Shown here: piece by piece, positions 25,528 to 35,465 of the stretch
Layout: the number at the start of each line of letters is the position of its first letter
Numbering within the stretch: the first letter of the stretch is position 1
Translations under genes and position numbers: made by a program
The notes under the pieces: generated by a model
Told to the model about the DNA's origin: nothing
The model's database searches: none
Seen by the model: only the letters and a program-made list of their open reading frames with translations
NCBI RefSeq assembly: GCF_018812025.1
Contig: NC_063052.1
Span: 21,335,414-21,399,413, forward strand
From: Megalobrama amblycephala
Lineage: Eukaryota; Chordata; Actinopteri; Cypriniformes; Xenocyprididae
Direction of reading: 5' to 3'
DNA length: 64,000 bases

Positions 25528-25682
25528 GACGCTGCATGGTAACGCATTGGGAACCTTCTGCGTGATGTCGTCACTGAAGCACTCATGTATCTAGCCAATC
25601 GCGAAGCGAGACGTCAGAGACAGGTGACGTCACGGACCAGGAAACTATAAAGCACACTCGGATGCAGAGCACGCCAGCTTCT
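25528..25682 (+). repeat. DIRS left terminal inverted repeat
   Basis: Reverse-complement match to 30593-30747 over 155 bp with only a few mismatches (GCATGG versus GCGTGG, GACAGG versus GACGGG). The outer 21 bp at 25507-25527 are not part of the long repeat but are matched by the internal complementary region. Confidence 0.9.
25624..25652 (+). promoter_or_regulatory. Putative DIRS promoter: CRE-like site plus TATA box
   Basis: Inside the left terminal repeat a palindromic TGACGTCA (25625-25632, identical to a cAMP-response/ATF core) lies about 14 bp upstream of CTATAAAG (25645-25652). The gag start is ~190 bp downstream. The right repeat carries the same pair inverted (TGACGTCA at 30643-30650), so antisense transcription from the 3' end is possible. 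Function is inferred from motif position only. Confidence 0.5.
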
Positions 25683-25839
25683 GTGTCTTCAGCAAGCGCT
25701 CTATGTTATCTTGTGTGTCTTATTTGGTGTTGTTTGTCCTGCTTATTTTGGAAAACATTATCTCTTCGTCAGAGGACAAGAGTGTTACTGTGCACCACAC
25801 ATATATATATATTTATATAGTGAATAAGACACGAGTGAA

Positions 25840-27345
25840 ATGGCGGAAGGCAGACAATTTAAAAAGTGTGTTCACCCATGCACACGGTATATTCCAGATG
25901 GGGACACTCACGAGATGTGTGTTGTCTGCCTGGGGGTTGAGCATGCACAGGCAGCTCTCGAGGGGGCTGTCTGTGTTCATTGCGAGAAGCTCACCCTCAG
26001 AGTTTTAAAATCACGCCGGGCACTCTTTCACGATAAAGAGGGTGCTCCGGTCAGCGTTCCCCGCGGATTGGGTCCCGCTGTTGCTGAGGCTTCATTCGTG
26101 GGGTTCGCAAATGGAGCTGGCAGAGGGGGTTGAGACGGGCCCAGCCTTATCTCGCCCTTTACCTGCCAGCCCCAGTGCCTCTTCTCAGGCGGCGGAAGCA
26201 CGCGTAGCGGTTTCTTCCCCCCAGAGAGAGGCACCCGCGCTTTATCTCTCTTCCTCTGAGGAGGTTGATGTGATGAGCGTGGGGGAAGAGGAACCGCCAT
26301 CCTCTTCCCCAGCACATGAGGAGCTCTTGGAGGTAGTGACCAGGGCTGTGGCCAAATTAAAAATTGACTGGCCAGCAGAGCGGGCAGATACTAGACCAAA
26401 GAGTAAGCTGGATGAGCGCTTTCTGCCCGCTCGGTCACTACCTCAGCGTCGGGGTTTGCCCTTCTTTCCGGACCTCCACACCGAGGTCTCGAGGTCTTGG
26501 AAGAAGCCGGCATCATATCGCGTCTTCAGCCCCCAGACCTCAATGTATAGTAACATCGTGGGGCTGAAGCAGCAAGGCTATGCGGCGATGCCTCGGGTGG
26601 AAGAGATGCTTGCGGGCTATCTCTCCCCCGAGTCTGCATCGTCGCTGAAAACCCCGACGTTGCCCACCAAGCCATTAAAAACTACATCAGGCTTGGTGGG
26701 CAAGGCTTATGCGGCAGCAGGTCAGGCGGCGGCATGTCTACATACCATGTCGCTCCTACAGGCATATCAAGCCGACCTGCTGGGGAAAGTGGAAAATAGC
26801 GGGGAGGCCACGTATGAGTGCATCCAGGAAATCAGGATGGCAACTGACCTGGCTCTCCGTGCCACCAAAGAGACGGCAAAAGAAATCGGCCGCTCTATGG
26901 CAGCATTGGTGGCTACGGAGAGGCACTTGTGGCTGAACCTCTCGGACATAAGGGAGCGTGACAAAGCCTCCCTTATGGACGCGCCACTGTCTCCTGCGGG
27001 CCTCTTCGGCGACGCCGTTACAACAGTCGTCGAGAGGTTCCAGGAGGCTAAGAAACAATCTGCGGCGTTCCAGAGGTTCATCCCCCGCAAACCAAGAATC
27101 CCTCCCCCCGAGGCTGATGAGCGGGATCAGCCTCGGCCGTCGACGAGCTCCTCAGCGCACCACGGAGCGCAACAAAAGATCAGCGTGGCCGCCCGTGCTC
27201 CCCCGCAGAGAGCTTGGGGATCGGGTCGGGCCGCTCAGCCGAAGCCTTCTAGGGGTACTTCTAGGTCAGGAACCGATGAGGGCGGCCCCCTCCGAAGGGA
27301 GCCGGCGAAAAATACATCTAAAAGCCGCTCCCCTTCGGCGCCCTC
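25840..27345 (+). pseudogene. gag: DIRS gag-like ORF1, frameshifted
   Basis: Starts at ATG 25840 and shares an N-terminal Cys/His cluster with the gag at 60030: CVVCLGVEHA then CVHCEK, spacing C-x2-C-x4-H-x9-C-x2-C, which suggests metal binding. The frame is lost near 26085, where the sequence switches to a second frame at SWGSQMELAE; alignment by eye to the intact relative suggests a small deletion. The rest shows an acidic stretch, then a conserved block (GLPFFPDLHTEV, KAYAAAGQAAACLHTM, DLALRATKETA, ERHLWLNLSDI) and a basic Ser/Arg/Pro-rich tail near 27150-27345. Gag of DIRS elements is presumed to be the particle or RNA-binding protein. The second frame stays open far into the RT region but should not be read as one product. 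Confidence 0.78.
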
Positions 27346-28595
27346 AGGGGATCGTTATGCCAACCCTGCCACCCAGTGTGCGTCAGGGCGCAGCGGTCTC
27401 CACCGACCCTCCGAGGAGGGCCGGCCACTTGATTCGATTGTTCTCTGCCGGTGCGCCGCTTCAGAGCGTCGAATCAGGTGCTCAAAAAACACCAGAGGCC
27501 AGTCTCAAGAGACTGGTTCCCTTAGTAAATTTTCTGGTAGAATGGAAACTTCTTCCGAATATATCAAAATGGGTGCTGCTCACTATAAAAGAGGGTTACA
27601 AGATCCAGTTCGGGTCTCGCCCGCCCAGATTCAACGGGGTTCTTCCCACAGTGGTAACCCCCGAGCAGTCTCTGGTTATGGAACAAGAAGTTGCGACACT
27701 TTTGCGAAAAGGAGCTATAGAAAGGGTTCCTCCTCCCAGCAATCAGTCAGGGTTCTACAGCCGTTACTTCATTGTTCCAAAGAAGGATGGAGGTCTACGA
27801 CCTATTATAGATTTACGTGTGCTAAATCGCTCAATACAAAAGCTCAAGTTCAAGATGCTGACACTCAAACAGATTATACCACAGATCAGGTCCGAGGACT
27901 GGTTTGTGGCAATAGACCTGAAAGATGCGTACTTTCATGTGTCCATCCATCCTTCTCACAGGAAGTTCCTCAGGTTTGCTTTCGGGGGCGAAGCTTACCA
28001 GTACAGGGTTCTTCCGTTTGGCCTATCATTAGCACCCCGCACATTCACGAAATGCGTGGACGCAGCTCTGGCTCCGCTGAGGATCCAGTGCATTCGCATA
28101 CTGAATTATATCGACGATTGGTTGATTCTAGCTCAGTCAGAGCAACTAGCAGTTCAGCATCGAGATGCTGTTCTGTCCCATATGAAGAGGCTTGGGCTGA
28201 GGCTCAATGCCAAAAAGAGTGTGCTAGTTCCAGCTCAATCCACCAACTATCTGGGTGTAGTGTGGGACTCCACCACGATGAAGGCACATTTGTCTCCCGC
28301 TCGGGTGAGTGCCATTCTTATGGCTATGAAAGGGGTGAAGTTAGGCCAGTCATTCACTGTAAAACAGTTCCAGAAACTGCTGGGTCTGATGGCAGCTGCG
28401 TCCAACGTGATACCTTTTGGCCTTCTGCACATGAGGCCCCTACAGTGGTGGCTCAGGACCAGGGGGTTCTCCCCGAGGGGAAATCCCTTCCGCATGATCA
28501 AAGTCTCAAAACGATGTCTTCGTTCTCTGACCATGTGGAAAGACCCCGGTTCCTGTCCCAGGGACCCGTGTTGGGGGCCCCTACTCGTCGAGTAA
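27276..28595 (+). CDS. DIRS reverse transcriptase
   Basis: RT-domain frame overlapping the end of gag in another frame; the frame is open from 26958, but family-like protein begins near 27276-27360. Visible motifs are VPKKDGGLRPIIDLRVLN, FVAIDLKDAYFHVSIHP (first catalytic Asp), [19 protein letters not shown], the catalytic YIDDW at about 28108-28122, and LGVVWDSTTM in the thumb region. The frame ends at 28595, but family-typical RNase H sequence continues in the next frame from about 28540, so a one-base change in the C/G run near 28541-28552 has probably split RT from RNase H. RT copies the element's RNA into DNA. Most relatives encode RT and RNase H in one ORF. Confidence 0.85.
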   Translation: MRAAPSEGSRRKIHLKAAPLRRPQGIVMPTLPPSVRQGAAVSTDPPRRAGHLIRLFSAGAPLQSVESGAQKTPEASLKRLVPLVNFLVEWKLLPNISKWVLLTIKEGYKIQFGSRPPRFNGVLPTVVTPEQSLVMEQEVATLLRKGAIERVPPPSNQSGFYSRYFIVPKKDGGLRPIIDLRVLNRSIQKLKFKMLTLKQIIPQIRSEDWFVAIDLKDAYFHVSIHPSHRKFLRFAFGGEAYQYRVLPFGLSLAPRTFTKCVDAALAPLRIQCIRILNYIDDWLILAQSEQLAVQHRDAVLSHMKRLGLRLNAKKSVLVPAQSTNYLGVVWDSTTMKAHLSPARVSAILMAMKGVKLGQSFTVKQFQKLLGLMAAASNVIPFGLLHMRPLQWWLRTRGFSPRGNPFRMIKVSKRCLRSLTMWKDPGSCPRDPCWGPLLVE

Positions 28596-29392
28596 TGCTT
28601 ACGACGGACGCCTCCCTCACGGGCTGGGGAGCGATCATGAGTGGTTGCTCAGCTCAGGGTCTTTGGGAAGACCATCAGCTCTCTTGGCACATAAATCGGC
28701 TAGAGATGATGGCAGTGTTCCTAGCTCTGAAACACTTTCTCCCAGACCTGAGAGGTTACCATGTGTTGGTTCGTACGGACAACACTGCAGTGGTTGCATA
28801 TATAAATCATCAGGGGGGTCTGCGGTCTCGCCGACTATATTACTTGGCCCGTCAGATCCTCCTGTGGTCCCAAGGGAAGCTGCTCTCGCTGAGGGCAGCT
28901 TACATCCCGGGACATCAAAATGTGGGAGCAGATGCCCTGTCGAGGCAGGGGCCAAGGCCCGGGGAGTGGAGACTCCACCCAGAAGTGGTGAGTCTCCTAT
29001 GGAAAAACTTCGGTCGAGCGGAAGTCGACCTGTTTGCCTCGGGAGAGTCAACCCAGTGTCCGCTCTGGTACTCCCTAACACATCCAGCACCTCTGGGTCT
29101 GGATGCTATGGTACAGACGTGGCCGAGGCTGCGCCTGTACGCATTTCCCCCGATCGCCCTGTTCCCGGGAGTTCTGGAAAAAGTACGCCGAGAAGGGGCC
29201 AATCTAATACTGGTAGCCCCATTCTGGCCAACCAGGATATGGTTCTCAGACCTAGTGTCGTTACTCAACGGCTCCTCAATGGAGCTTCCTCTCAGACAGG
29301 ACCTCCTGTCTCAAGCGGGCGGCATGATTATACATCCCCGCCCAGAACGACTGAAACTATGGGCTTGGCCTCTGAGGGGGCCAGACTCATAG
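28546..29392 (+). CDS. DIRS RNase H and methyltransferase-like region
   Basis: Continuation of the pol ORF after the frame change. RNase H signatures are LTTDASLTGWGAI, WHINRLEMMAVFLAL, RTDNTAVVAYI and HQNVGADALSR, giving Asp-Glu-Asp-Asp positions. Downstream, EVDLFASGESTQCPLW, GLDAMVQTWPRL, YAFPPIALFP and LILVAPFWPTRIWF match the conserved block between RNase H and recombinase in DIRS elements, often described as related to phage and bacterial N6-adenine (Dam-type) methyltransferases; YAFPP occupies the place of the catalytic DPPY-like motif. Whether it is enzymatically active is unknown. The C-terminus overlaps the recombinase ORF by ~150 bp, as is usual for the group. Confidence 0.83.
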
Positions 29393-30399
29393 ATGCTGGT
29401 CTCCCAACCGAGGTTGTGGAGACCATTCTTAATTCCAGAGCTCCTGCCACGAGGAAGTTGTATGCCTACAAATGGAATTTGTTTTGTACCTGGTGTAGAC
29501 ACAATAATACGGACCCTGTCCTTTCTTCTATTAGCTTTGTGCTAAAATTCCTCCAGAAAAAATTCTCGGAGGGCCTATCTCACTCAACCTTAAAGGTTTA
29601 TGTTGCAGCAATTTCAGCATATCATGCTCCTCTTGAGGGGAATATCTCGGTAGGTCGAGACCCCCTCGTCACACGCTTCCTCCGTGGCACACTGAGGTTG
29701 AGGCCTCCAGTGCGCACAAGGGTGCCAACCTGGGACTTGGCTGTGGTCTTACAAGGGTTAGCTGAGGCTCCCTTTGAACCACTAGAGGAGGTTCCTGAGA
29801 GGTTCCTCACTCTGAAAACGATTCTTTTATTGGCTATCACTTCTCTGAAGCGGATAGGAGATTTACAAGCACTTTCTGTTGCTCCCTCTTTCCTTGAATT
29901 TGCTCCAGGAATGGTGAAAGCATTCCTGTATCCTAAACCGGGGTATGTCCCAAAGGTCCCTACCAATGTCCCAGGCCCCATTGTGCTTCAGTCTTTCTAT
30001 CCTCCTCCATTTGAATCTGCGGATCAGGAAAAATTGAATCTGTTATGCCCAGTAAGGGCTTTGGATACTTATGTCCACAGAGCTGCCCTGTGGCGTAAGT
30101 CAGATCAGTTGTTTGTCTGTTATGGGTCCCCTAAAAAAGGGGGCCCAGCATCAAAACAGAGAATGAGCAAGTGGGTGGTCGAGGCCATCTCACTTGCATA
30201 CGAAGCGGTCGGACAGCCCTCTCCCTTGAATGTTCGCGCCCATTCGACCAGGGGTATGGCGGCATCAAAAGCTCTGATGTCAGGAGTCTCCATGAGTGAC
30301 ATATGTGATGCAGCTGGATGGTCATGCCAGCACACATTTATTAAATATTATAACCTTGATGTTGGCTCCACTCCGGGGTCTTCTGTCCTGTCAAGATAA
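29239..30399 (+). CDS. DIRS tyrosine recombinase
   Basis: Lambda-integrase-family recombinase that joins the circular DNA intermediate to the target in place of a DDE integrase. The frame is open from 28645, but family-like sequence starts only after about 29239; ATGs at 29239 or 29359 are plausible starts. It has an N-terminal SAM-like DNA-binding part (ATRKLYAYKWNLFCTWC, SHSTLKVYVAAISAYH) and a catalytic domain with the first Arg in SLKRIGDLQAL (near 29851), HSTRGMA (Arg near 30250), AAGWSCQHTFIKYY with the Trp/His position and the nucleophilic Tyr at about 30346-30351. No stop or frameshift is visible, so this ORF looks intact. It overlaps the RNase H frame at its 5' end and lies just upstream of the internal complementary region. 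Confidence 0.9.
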   Translation: MVLRPSVVTQRLLNGASSQTGPPVSSGRHDYTSPPRTTETMGLASEGARLIDAGLPTEVVETILNSRAPATRKLYAYKWNLFCTWCRHNNTDPVLSSISFVLKFLQKKFSEGLSHSTLKVYVAAISAYHAPLEGNISVGRDPLVTRFLRGTLRLRPPVRTRVPTWDLAVVLQGLAEAPFEPLEEVPERFLTLKTILLLAITSLKRIGDLQALSVAPSFLEFAPGMVKAFLYPKPGYVPKVPTNVPGPIVLQSFYPPPFESADQEKLNLLCPVRALDTYVHRAALWRKSDQLFVCYGSPKKGGPASKQRMSKWVVEAISLAYEAVGQPSPLNVRAHSTRGMAASKALMSGVSMSDICDAAGWSCQHTFIKYYNLDVGSTPGSSVLSR

Positions 30400-30439
30400 C
30401 CTTGGCAAGTGCTTGAGCTACGGCTCAGTTGGGATTGCG

Positions 30440-30542
30440 TTCCCAATGCGTTACCACGCAGCGTCGATAGTTCCCACGAAAGGGAACGTCTCAGGTTACA
30501 GATGTAACCCTTGTTCCCTGAGTAGGGAACGAGACGCTGCGT
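30440..30542 (+). repeat. DIRS internal complementary region
   Basis: 30440-30485 is the reverse complement of the element's left end (about 25507-25552), and 30486-30542 the reverse complement of its right end (about 30738-30795), placed back to back. It therefore stores the sequence of joined ends across one TT. In the DIRS model this region templates completion of the ends and the circular intermediate. Only one or two mismatches to each end are visible. Confidence 0.9.
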
Positions 30543-30592
30543 CTCTTGCCGTACCCCCTGCACACTTGCAAGTGCTTGCTTCAGACTTACTT

Positions 30593-30747
30593 AGAAGCTG
30601 GCGTGCTCTGCATCCGAGTGTGCTTTATAGTTTCCTGGTCCGTGACGTCACCCGTCTCTGACGTCTCGCTTCGCGATTGGCTAGATACATGAGTGCTTCA
30701 GTGACGACATCACGCAGAAGGTTCCCAATGCGTTACCACGCAGCGTC
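30593..30747 (-). repeat. DIRS right terminal inverted repeat
   Basis: Inverted copy of 25528-25682. The extra ~48 bp to the right terminus (30748-30795, including ACTCAGGGAACCAGGGTTAC) is absent from the left end but complementary to the second half of the internal complementary region. Confidence 0.9.
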
Positions 30748-30795
30748 TCGTCCCCTACTCAGGGAACCAGGGTTACATCTGTAACCTGAGACGTT

Positions 30796-32395
30796 TTGTC
30801 TTCATTGTAAAACGGGACGAGTTAGTTTTTGTATGCATTACAATGCAACAAGTGCATTCTTCAAAGGACATCGCAGATTGCCTGCAATGCAATGCGAAAA
30901 CACGTTATGTGTTGTCTTTGCAATGCACAAAGCAATAAGTTACATCTTGAATGCATTGCAATGCAACGACACGTTACCTCTTCAATGCACAATGGAATGA
31001 GAGAGTTTCAAGTATTGCATAGCTTTTATATTTTTCTTCAACGCTCAGTGAAAGGTTTTGTGTGCAAGTGCAATGCCACAGCACATATATCTCTTCACTG
31101 CACAACGGAATGAGTTAGTAGTTGTATGAATTTCAATGCAAAAAGTGCATAGTTTAAATGCTGTTCTTCAATGCACAGCAAGAGGTCGTGCGTGCCATGC
31201 AATGCAAGAGCACATGTTATCTATTAACGGAATGAATTAGTTCTTGAATACAAAGCAATGAAATGAGCGCATAGATTACATGCGATTCTTCAATGAGCAA
31301 ATGATTTAAGTTAGTGTTGAGTGTTTTCAGAAATTGTGTGGCAAGTAAGGATTTTGTGTGTAAGCAGTGGAATAAAACTACAATATGTTATTCTTCAAAG
31401 GACCTCGTTTAGATCATGTGTGCATTGGCAATTCGAAAGTACAACATGCGTTGTCTTAAGAAATAAATTACATTTAAATTAAATTACATACATCTTGTAT
31501 GTAATGCAATACAACAGCACATATGTTCTCTCTCCAATGCACAGCTGAATGAGTTAGTTCTTGTGTGCATTACAATGCAACAAGTGCATAGCTTATATGT
31601 TGTTTTTTAATGCACAGCGAAACAGTGTGTGCAATGCAATGCAGTAAGCACATAAGTATCTTTATCAGAAGATAACTCTCTTTACTGCACAACGGAATAA
31701 TTTATAAGTTTTTGAATGAGATGCAATGAAATGAGTGCATAAATGATTTGCTGTTCTTGTTCCAATGTTATTCTTATGCAGCGGGATAAGTTAGTTGTTG
31801 CTTGCAATACAACAGCACATACGTTATCTCATAGATTATACGACATTTTTCAATGTGCAACGGATTAACTTAGTTTCTTGCATGCAATGAAATGAAACAT
31901 TGCCCATATCATGCAACATTGTATCTCTTCAATGCACGTCAGAATGAGTTAGTTTATATGTTATTCTTCCACAAATTAATAAGTTAGCTGTTGTATGCAA
32001 TGCAATGCAACCGCATATATTTTATCTCTTCACTGCAACAGCACATATATCTCTCCAATGCACAACGGAATGAGTTAGTTCTTGTGTGCAATGTAATGCA
32101 ACAAGTGCATATAGCTTACATGTTGTTCTTCTATGCAGAGTGAGAGGTCGTGTGTGCAATCCAATGCAACAGTACATAAGTTATCTCTTCAGTGCAAGTC
32201 GGAATGAGTTAGTTCTTGTATAAATTGCAATGCAACAAGTTGTATAGCTGTTGCTTTTCAGTACACAGCGAAAGGTTATAATTTGTGTAGGTCACTACAC
32301 TAAATGTTATCTCTTTGCTGCACAACCAAATGAGTTCTTGTTTGCATTGCAATGCAACAGCAGATAGATTCTTGAGTATATAAAATATGAGCATA
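30796..32395 (+). repeat. Satellite B array, forward, right flank of the DIRS element
   Basis: Resumes B exactly where the left flank stopped. 30796-30870 match 57377-57450, and 30810-31830 match 58610-59550 with small indels. Similarity to the duplicate stops at about 31830 (CAACAGCACATAC), where the other copy meets unrelated sequence. The minus frame at 32209-32394 is repeat-derived. Confidence 0.87.
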
Positions 32396-33965
32396 TAAAA
32401 TAAGTTAATGTACAGGGACTATTTGGCCAGAAATATATAATCAAATATGGACTACTTTATAGCTGATTTAACATCAGAAGGAGTCAATGAGAATATATAT
32501 AATGTTCATGATCGAGTACATTCGGGCCATAAATGTGTTCAGAATGTCAAATATGGACTACTGCTAGTCTGATTTAAGATCAAAAAGAGTCTATGACAAT
32601 GTATGGTCTAGGGCTCTTGATGCAGAAATGTGTTCTGAAGATCAATAATGAACTACTCTATTGCTGATTTAACATTTGTAGAAGTCAATGAGTATATATA
32701 GAAAGTTCATGATCGTGGACTCGTTGGCCAGAAATATGTTCAGAAGGTCAAATATGGACTACTCTATTGCTGATTTCACATTAGTAGAAGTCAAAGAGTA
32801 TATATAGAAAGTTCATGACCGTGGACTCTTGGGCCATAAATATGTTCAGAAGGTCAAATATGGACTACTGTCAGGCTGATTTAACATCAGAAGGAGTCAA
32901 TGACAATGTATAGAAAGTTCATGATCGAGGACTCTTGGGCCATAAATATGTTTATAAGGTCAAATTTGGACTGGCGTCAGGCTGATTTAACATCAAAAGG
33001 AGTCAATGACAATTTATAGCAAGATCATGGTCTAGGACTCTTTGGCCAGAAATATGATCTCAATGTAAAAATGGACTAATGTCTGGCATATGTAATATCA
33101 GAAGTCAATTAGTATGTATAGAATGTCTAAGATCGAGAACCCTTTGAACAGAAATCTGTTTAGTAGGTCAAATATGGATTACTCTATTGCTGATTTTTCA
33201 TCAGGAGATGTCAATAAGTGTATATAGAAAGTTCATGATCGAGGCCTCTTGGGCCATAAATATGTTCAGAAGGTCAAATTTGGACTACTGTCTGGCTAAG
33301 GTAACTTCTGAAGAAGCCTATTAATATGTATAAAAAATCTTTGTCCAAATATTTGTTCAGTTGGTGAAATATGGACTAATCAATTGCCGATTTAACATCA
33401 ATAGAAGTCAAAGAGTTTACATAGAAAGTTCATGATTGTGGACCCTTGGGCCATAAATGTGTTGAGAATGTTAAATATGGACTACTGCTAGTCTGATTTA
33501 AAATCAGAAAGAGTCTATGACAACGTATAGAAAGATTATGGTCTAGGGCTCTTGATGCAGAAATGTGTTCTCAAGATCAATAATGGACTACTCTATTGCT
33601 GATTTAACATTAGTTGGAGTCAATGAGTACATGTAGAAAGTTCAAAATCTAGGACTCTTTGGCCCGGAATATGTTCTATTGGTCAAATATGGACTACTCT
33701 ATTGCTGATTTAACATCAGTAGAAGACCATAAGTGTATATAGAAAGTTCATGACCGAGGACTCTTGGGCCATAAATATGTTCAGAAGGTCAAATATGGAC
33801 TACTGTCAGGCTGACTTAACATCAGAAGGAGTCAATGACAATGTATAGAAAGTTCATGATCGAGGACTCTTGGGCCATAAATATGTTTACAAAGGTCAAA
33901 TTTGGACTAGCGTCAGGCTGATTTAACATCAAAAGGAGTCAATGACAATTTATAGAAAAATCATG
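32396..33965 (+). repeat. Satellite A array, block 4 (forward)
   Basis: Forward A monomers at ~105 bp, better conserved than block 1. Words such as GATTTAACATCAGAAGGAGT and GGACTCTTGGGCCATAAATA repeat throughout. Several multi-monomer groups recur further right, but not as regularly as in the reverse higher-order array. No coding sequence. Confidence 0.88.
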
Positions 33966-34334
33966 GGACCCACTTTATATTAAGTGGCCTTAACTACTAT
34001 GTACTTACATTTTAATTAATCATTTGATACAATGCACTTATTGTGTACATACATGTTTTTACATTGTACTTATATTTTAAAAACACCTGCATGTAATTAC
34101 ATCTGTAATTAATTTCTGTAATTACATTCATAATTACACTGTTGACCCATCCCTTAACCCTTACCCCTACCCTTAAACCTACCCATACCACCAAAGCTTT
34201 CCCTAACCTTACCCGTATCCACCTCAATATCAGCAAAAGTGTTTTGCAATTCAATATGAACCCAATAAGTACATTGTACTTATGTTTTGATGTAAGTACA
34301 TAGTAGTTAAGGCCACTTAATATAAAGTGGGACC
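33966..34334 (-). mobile_element. hAT-type MITE, copy 1 (8-bp target duplication)
   Basis: 369-bp non-coding element with inverted ends (GGACCCACTTTATATTAAGT against ACTTAATATAAAGTGGGACC), extending over ~40 bp of inverted terminal sequence. It is flanked by a perfect 8-bp duplication AAATCATG (33958-33965 and 34335-34342) of the satellite target. An 8-bp duplication places it in the hAT superfamily. A second copy in the opposite orientation is at 57714-58089. The interior is rich in CCCTTA/CCCTAC repeats. Confidence 0.88.
34151..34172 (-). other. G-quadruplex-capable run in the MITE
   Basis: Minus-strand G-tracts of 3, 4, 3 and 3 bases (34170-72, 34164-67, 34158-60, 34151-53) separated by loops of 2, 3 and 4 nt, which meets the usual intramolecular quadruplex pattern. 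The sequence resembles a degenerate telomere repeat. Formation is inferred only. Confidence 0.45.
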
Positions 34335-35050
34335 AAATCATGGTCTAGGACTCTTTGGCCAGAAATATGTTCTCAATGTAACAATGGACTAATGTCTGGC
34401 ATATGTAATATCAGAAGTCAATTAGTAAGTATAGAATGTTTAAGATCGAGGACCCTTTGGCCAGAAATCTGTTTAGTACGTCAAATATGTATTATTCTAT
34501 TGCTGATTTTTCAACAAGAGATGTCAATAAGTGTATATAGAAAGTTCATGATCGAGGCCTCTTGGGCCATAAATATGTTCAGATGGTCAAATTTGGACTA
34601 CTGTCTGACTAAGGTAACTTCTGAAGAAGTCTATTAATATGTATAAAAAATCTTTGTCCAAATATTTGTTCAGTTGGTGAAATATGGACTAATCAATTGC
34701 CGATAAATGTGTTCAGAATGTCAAATATGGACTACTGCTAGTCTGATTTAAGATCAGAAAGAGTCTACAATGTACAGAAAGATTATGGTCTAGGGCTCTT
34801 TATGCAGAAATGTGTTCTGAAGATCAATAATGGACTACTCTATTGCTGATTTAACATTAGTAGGAGTCAATGAGTATATGTAGAAAGTTCACGATCGAGG
34901 ACTCTTTGGCCCGGAATATGTTCTATTGGTCAAATATGGACTACTCTATTGCTGATTTAACATCAGTAGAAGTCAATAAGTGTATATAGAAAGATCATGA
35001 TCGAGGACTCTTGGGCCATAAATATGTTCAGAAGGTCAAATTTGGACTAG
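34335..35050 (+). repeat. Satellite A array, continued
   Basis: Forward A monomers between the MITE and a poly(A)-tailed fragment. The frame at 34392-34637 recurs with changes at 38035 and 38349, showing shared multi-monomer segments. Confidence 0.86.
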
Positions 35051-35465
35051 CAGAACTAGGTAGAGTGGCTGCATTTGAAAATGTCTTATAAACAGATGGA
35101 TAAACTAAAGTTTATTTTATAAGAAATGGTCCAGATATTTATCTTATTTGGAAAAGGGGCAGTAATAATTATGTGAGAGAAACATGTTCACATGTTCTTT
35201 TTTTTTTTTTTTCTTGTATGTAAAGGAGACATTCTCCTTTTCTCACCAATAAATGCTGGAAGTTATACTTATTGTATTGAATTGGATAGCCAAGTTGTGA
35301 CCTCAAGCTGTAGTTGGGGATTTCATGTGTGGGTGGGTGTTGATATTGGGGCGAAAATGTTGATTTTGTACAAATGCATTATGTTGTATTCTGAAAAGCA
35401 CCTTAAAAATCAATAAAAAAAAACATTAATCACAAAAAAACAAAAACAAAAAACAAAAAAAAAAC
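35051..35465 (+). mobile_element. Poly(A)-tailed insertion, probably a LINE 3' fragment
   Basis: About 410 bp unlike either satellite: a T-run (35198-35213), one AATAAA at about 35249 and an AATCAATAAAAAAAA stretch near 35409, then an A-rich tail to 35465. The layout fits the 3' untranslated end of a 5'-truncated, poly(A)-tailed LINE (L1 type) or a processed transcript. The frame at 35192-35416 has no recognisable domain. No clear target duplication was found. Confidence 0.55.

Larger units (their letters stand above)
25507..30795 (+). mobile_element. DIRS-type tyrosine-recombinase retrotransposon, near-complete
   Basis: A 5.3-kb element with the full DIRS layout: 155-bp terminal inverted repeats, ORFs for Gag, RT-RNase H and a tyrosine recombinase, and an internal complementary region at 30440-30542 that carries the complement of both outer ends joined together. 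There is no target-site duplication apart from a shared TT (25507-25508 and 30794-30795). Flanking satellite runs uninterrupted at about 57376, which serves as an empty site. Apparent frameshifts in gag and between RT and RNase H suggest this copy is not autonomous, although the recombinase ORF is open. Confidence 0.93.

Noticed and set aside
26042..29392. One 1116-residue protein
   Set aside because: The frame matches Gag at the start and RNase H at the end, but the middle is RT read in the wrong frame; it is not one gene.
34141..34215. Interstitial telomere repeat
   Set aside because: The C-rich runs are irregular, do not form TTAGGG tandem repeats, and lie inside a defined MITE present elsewhere.
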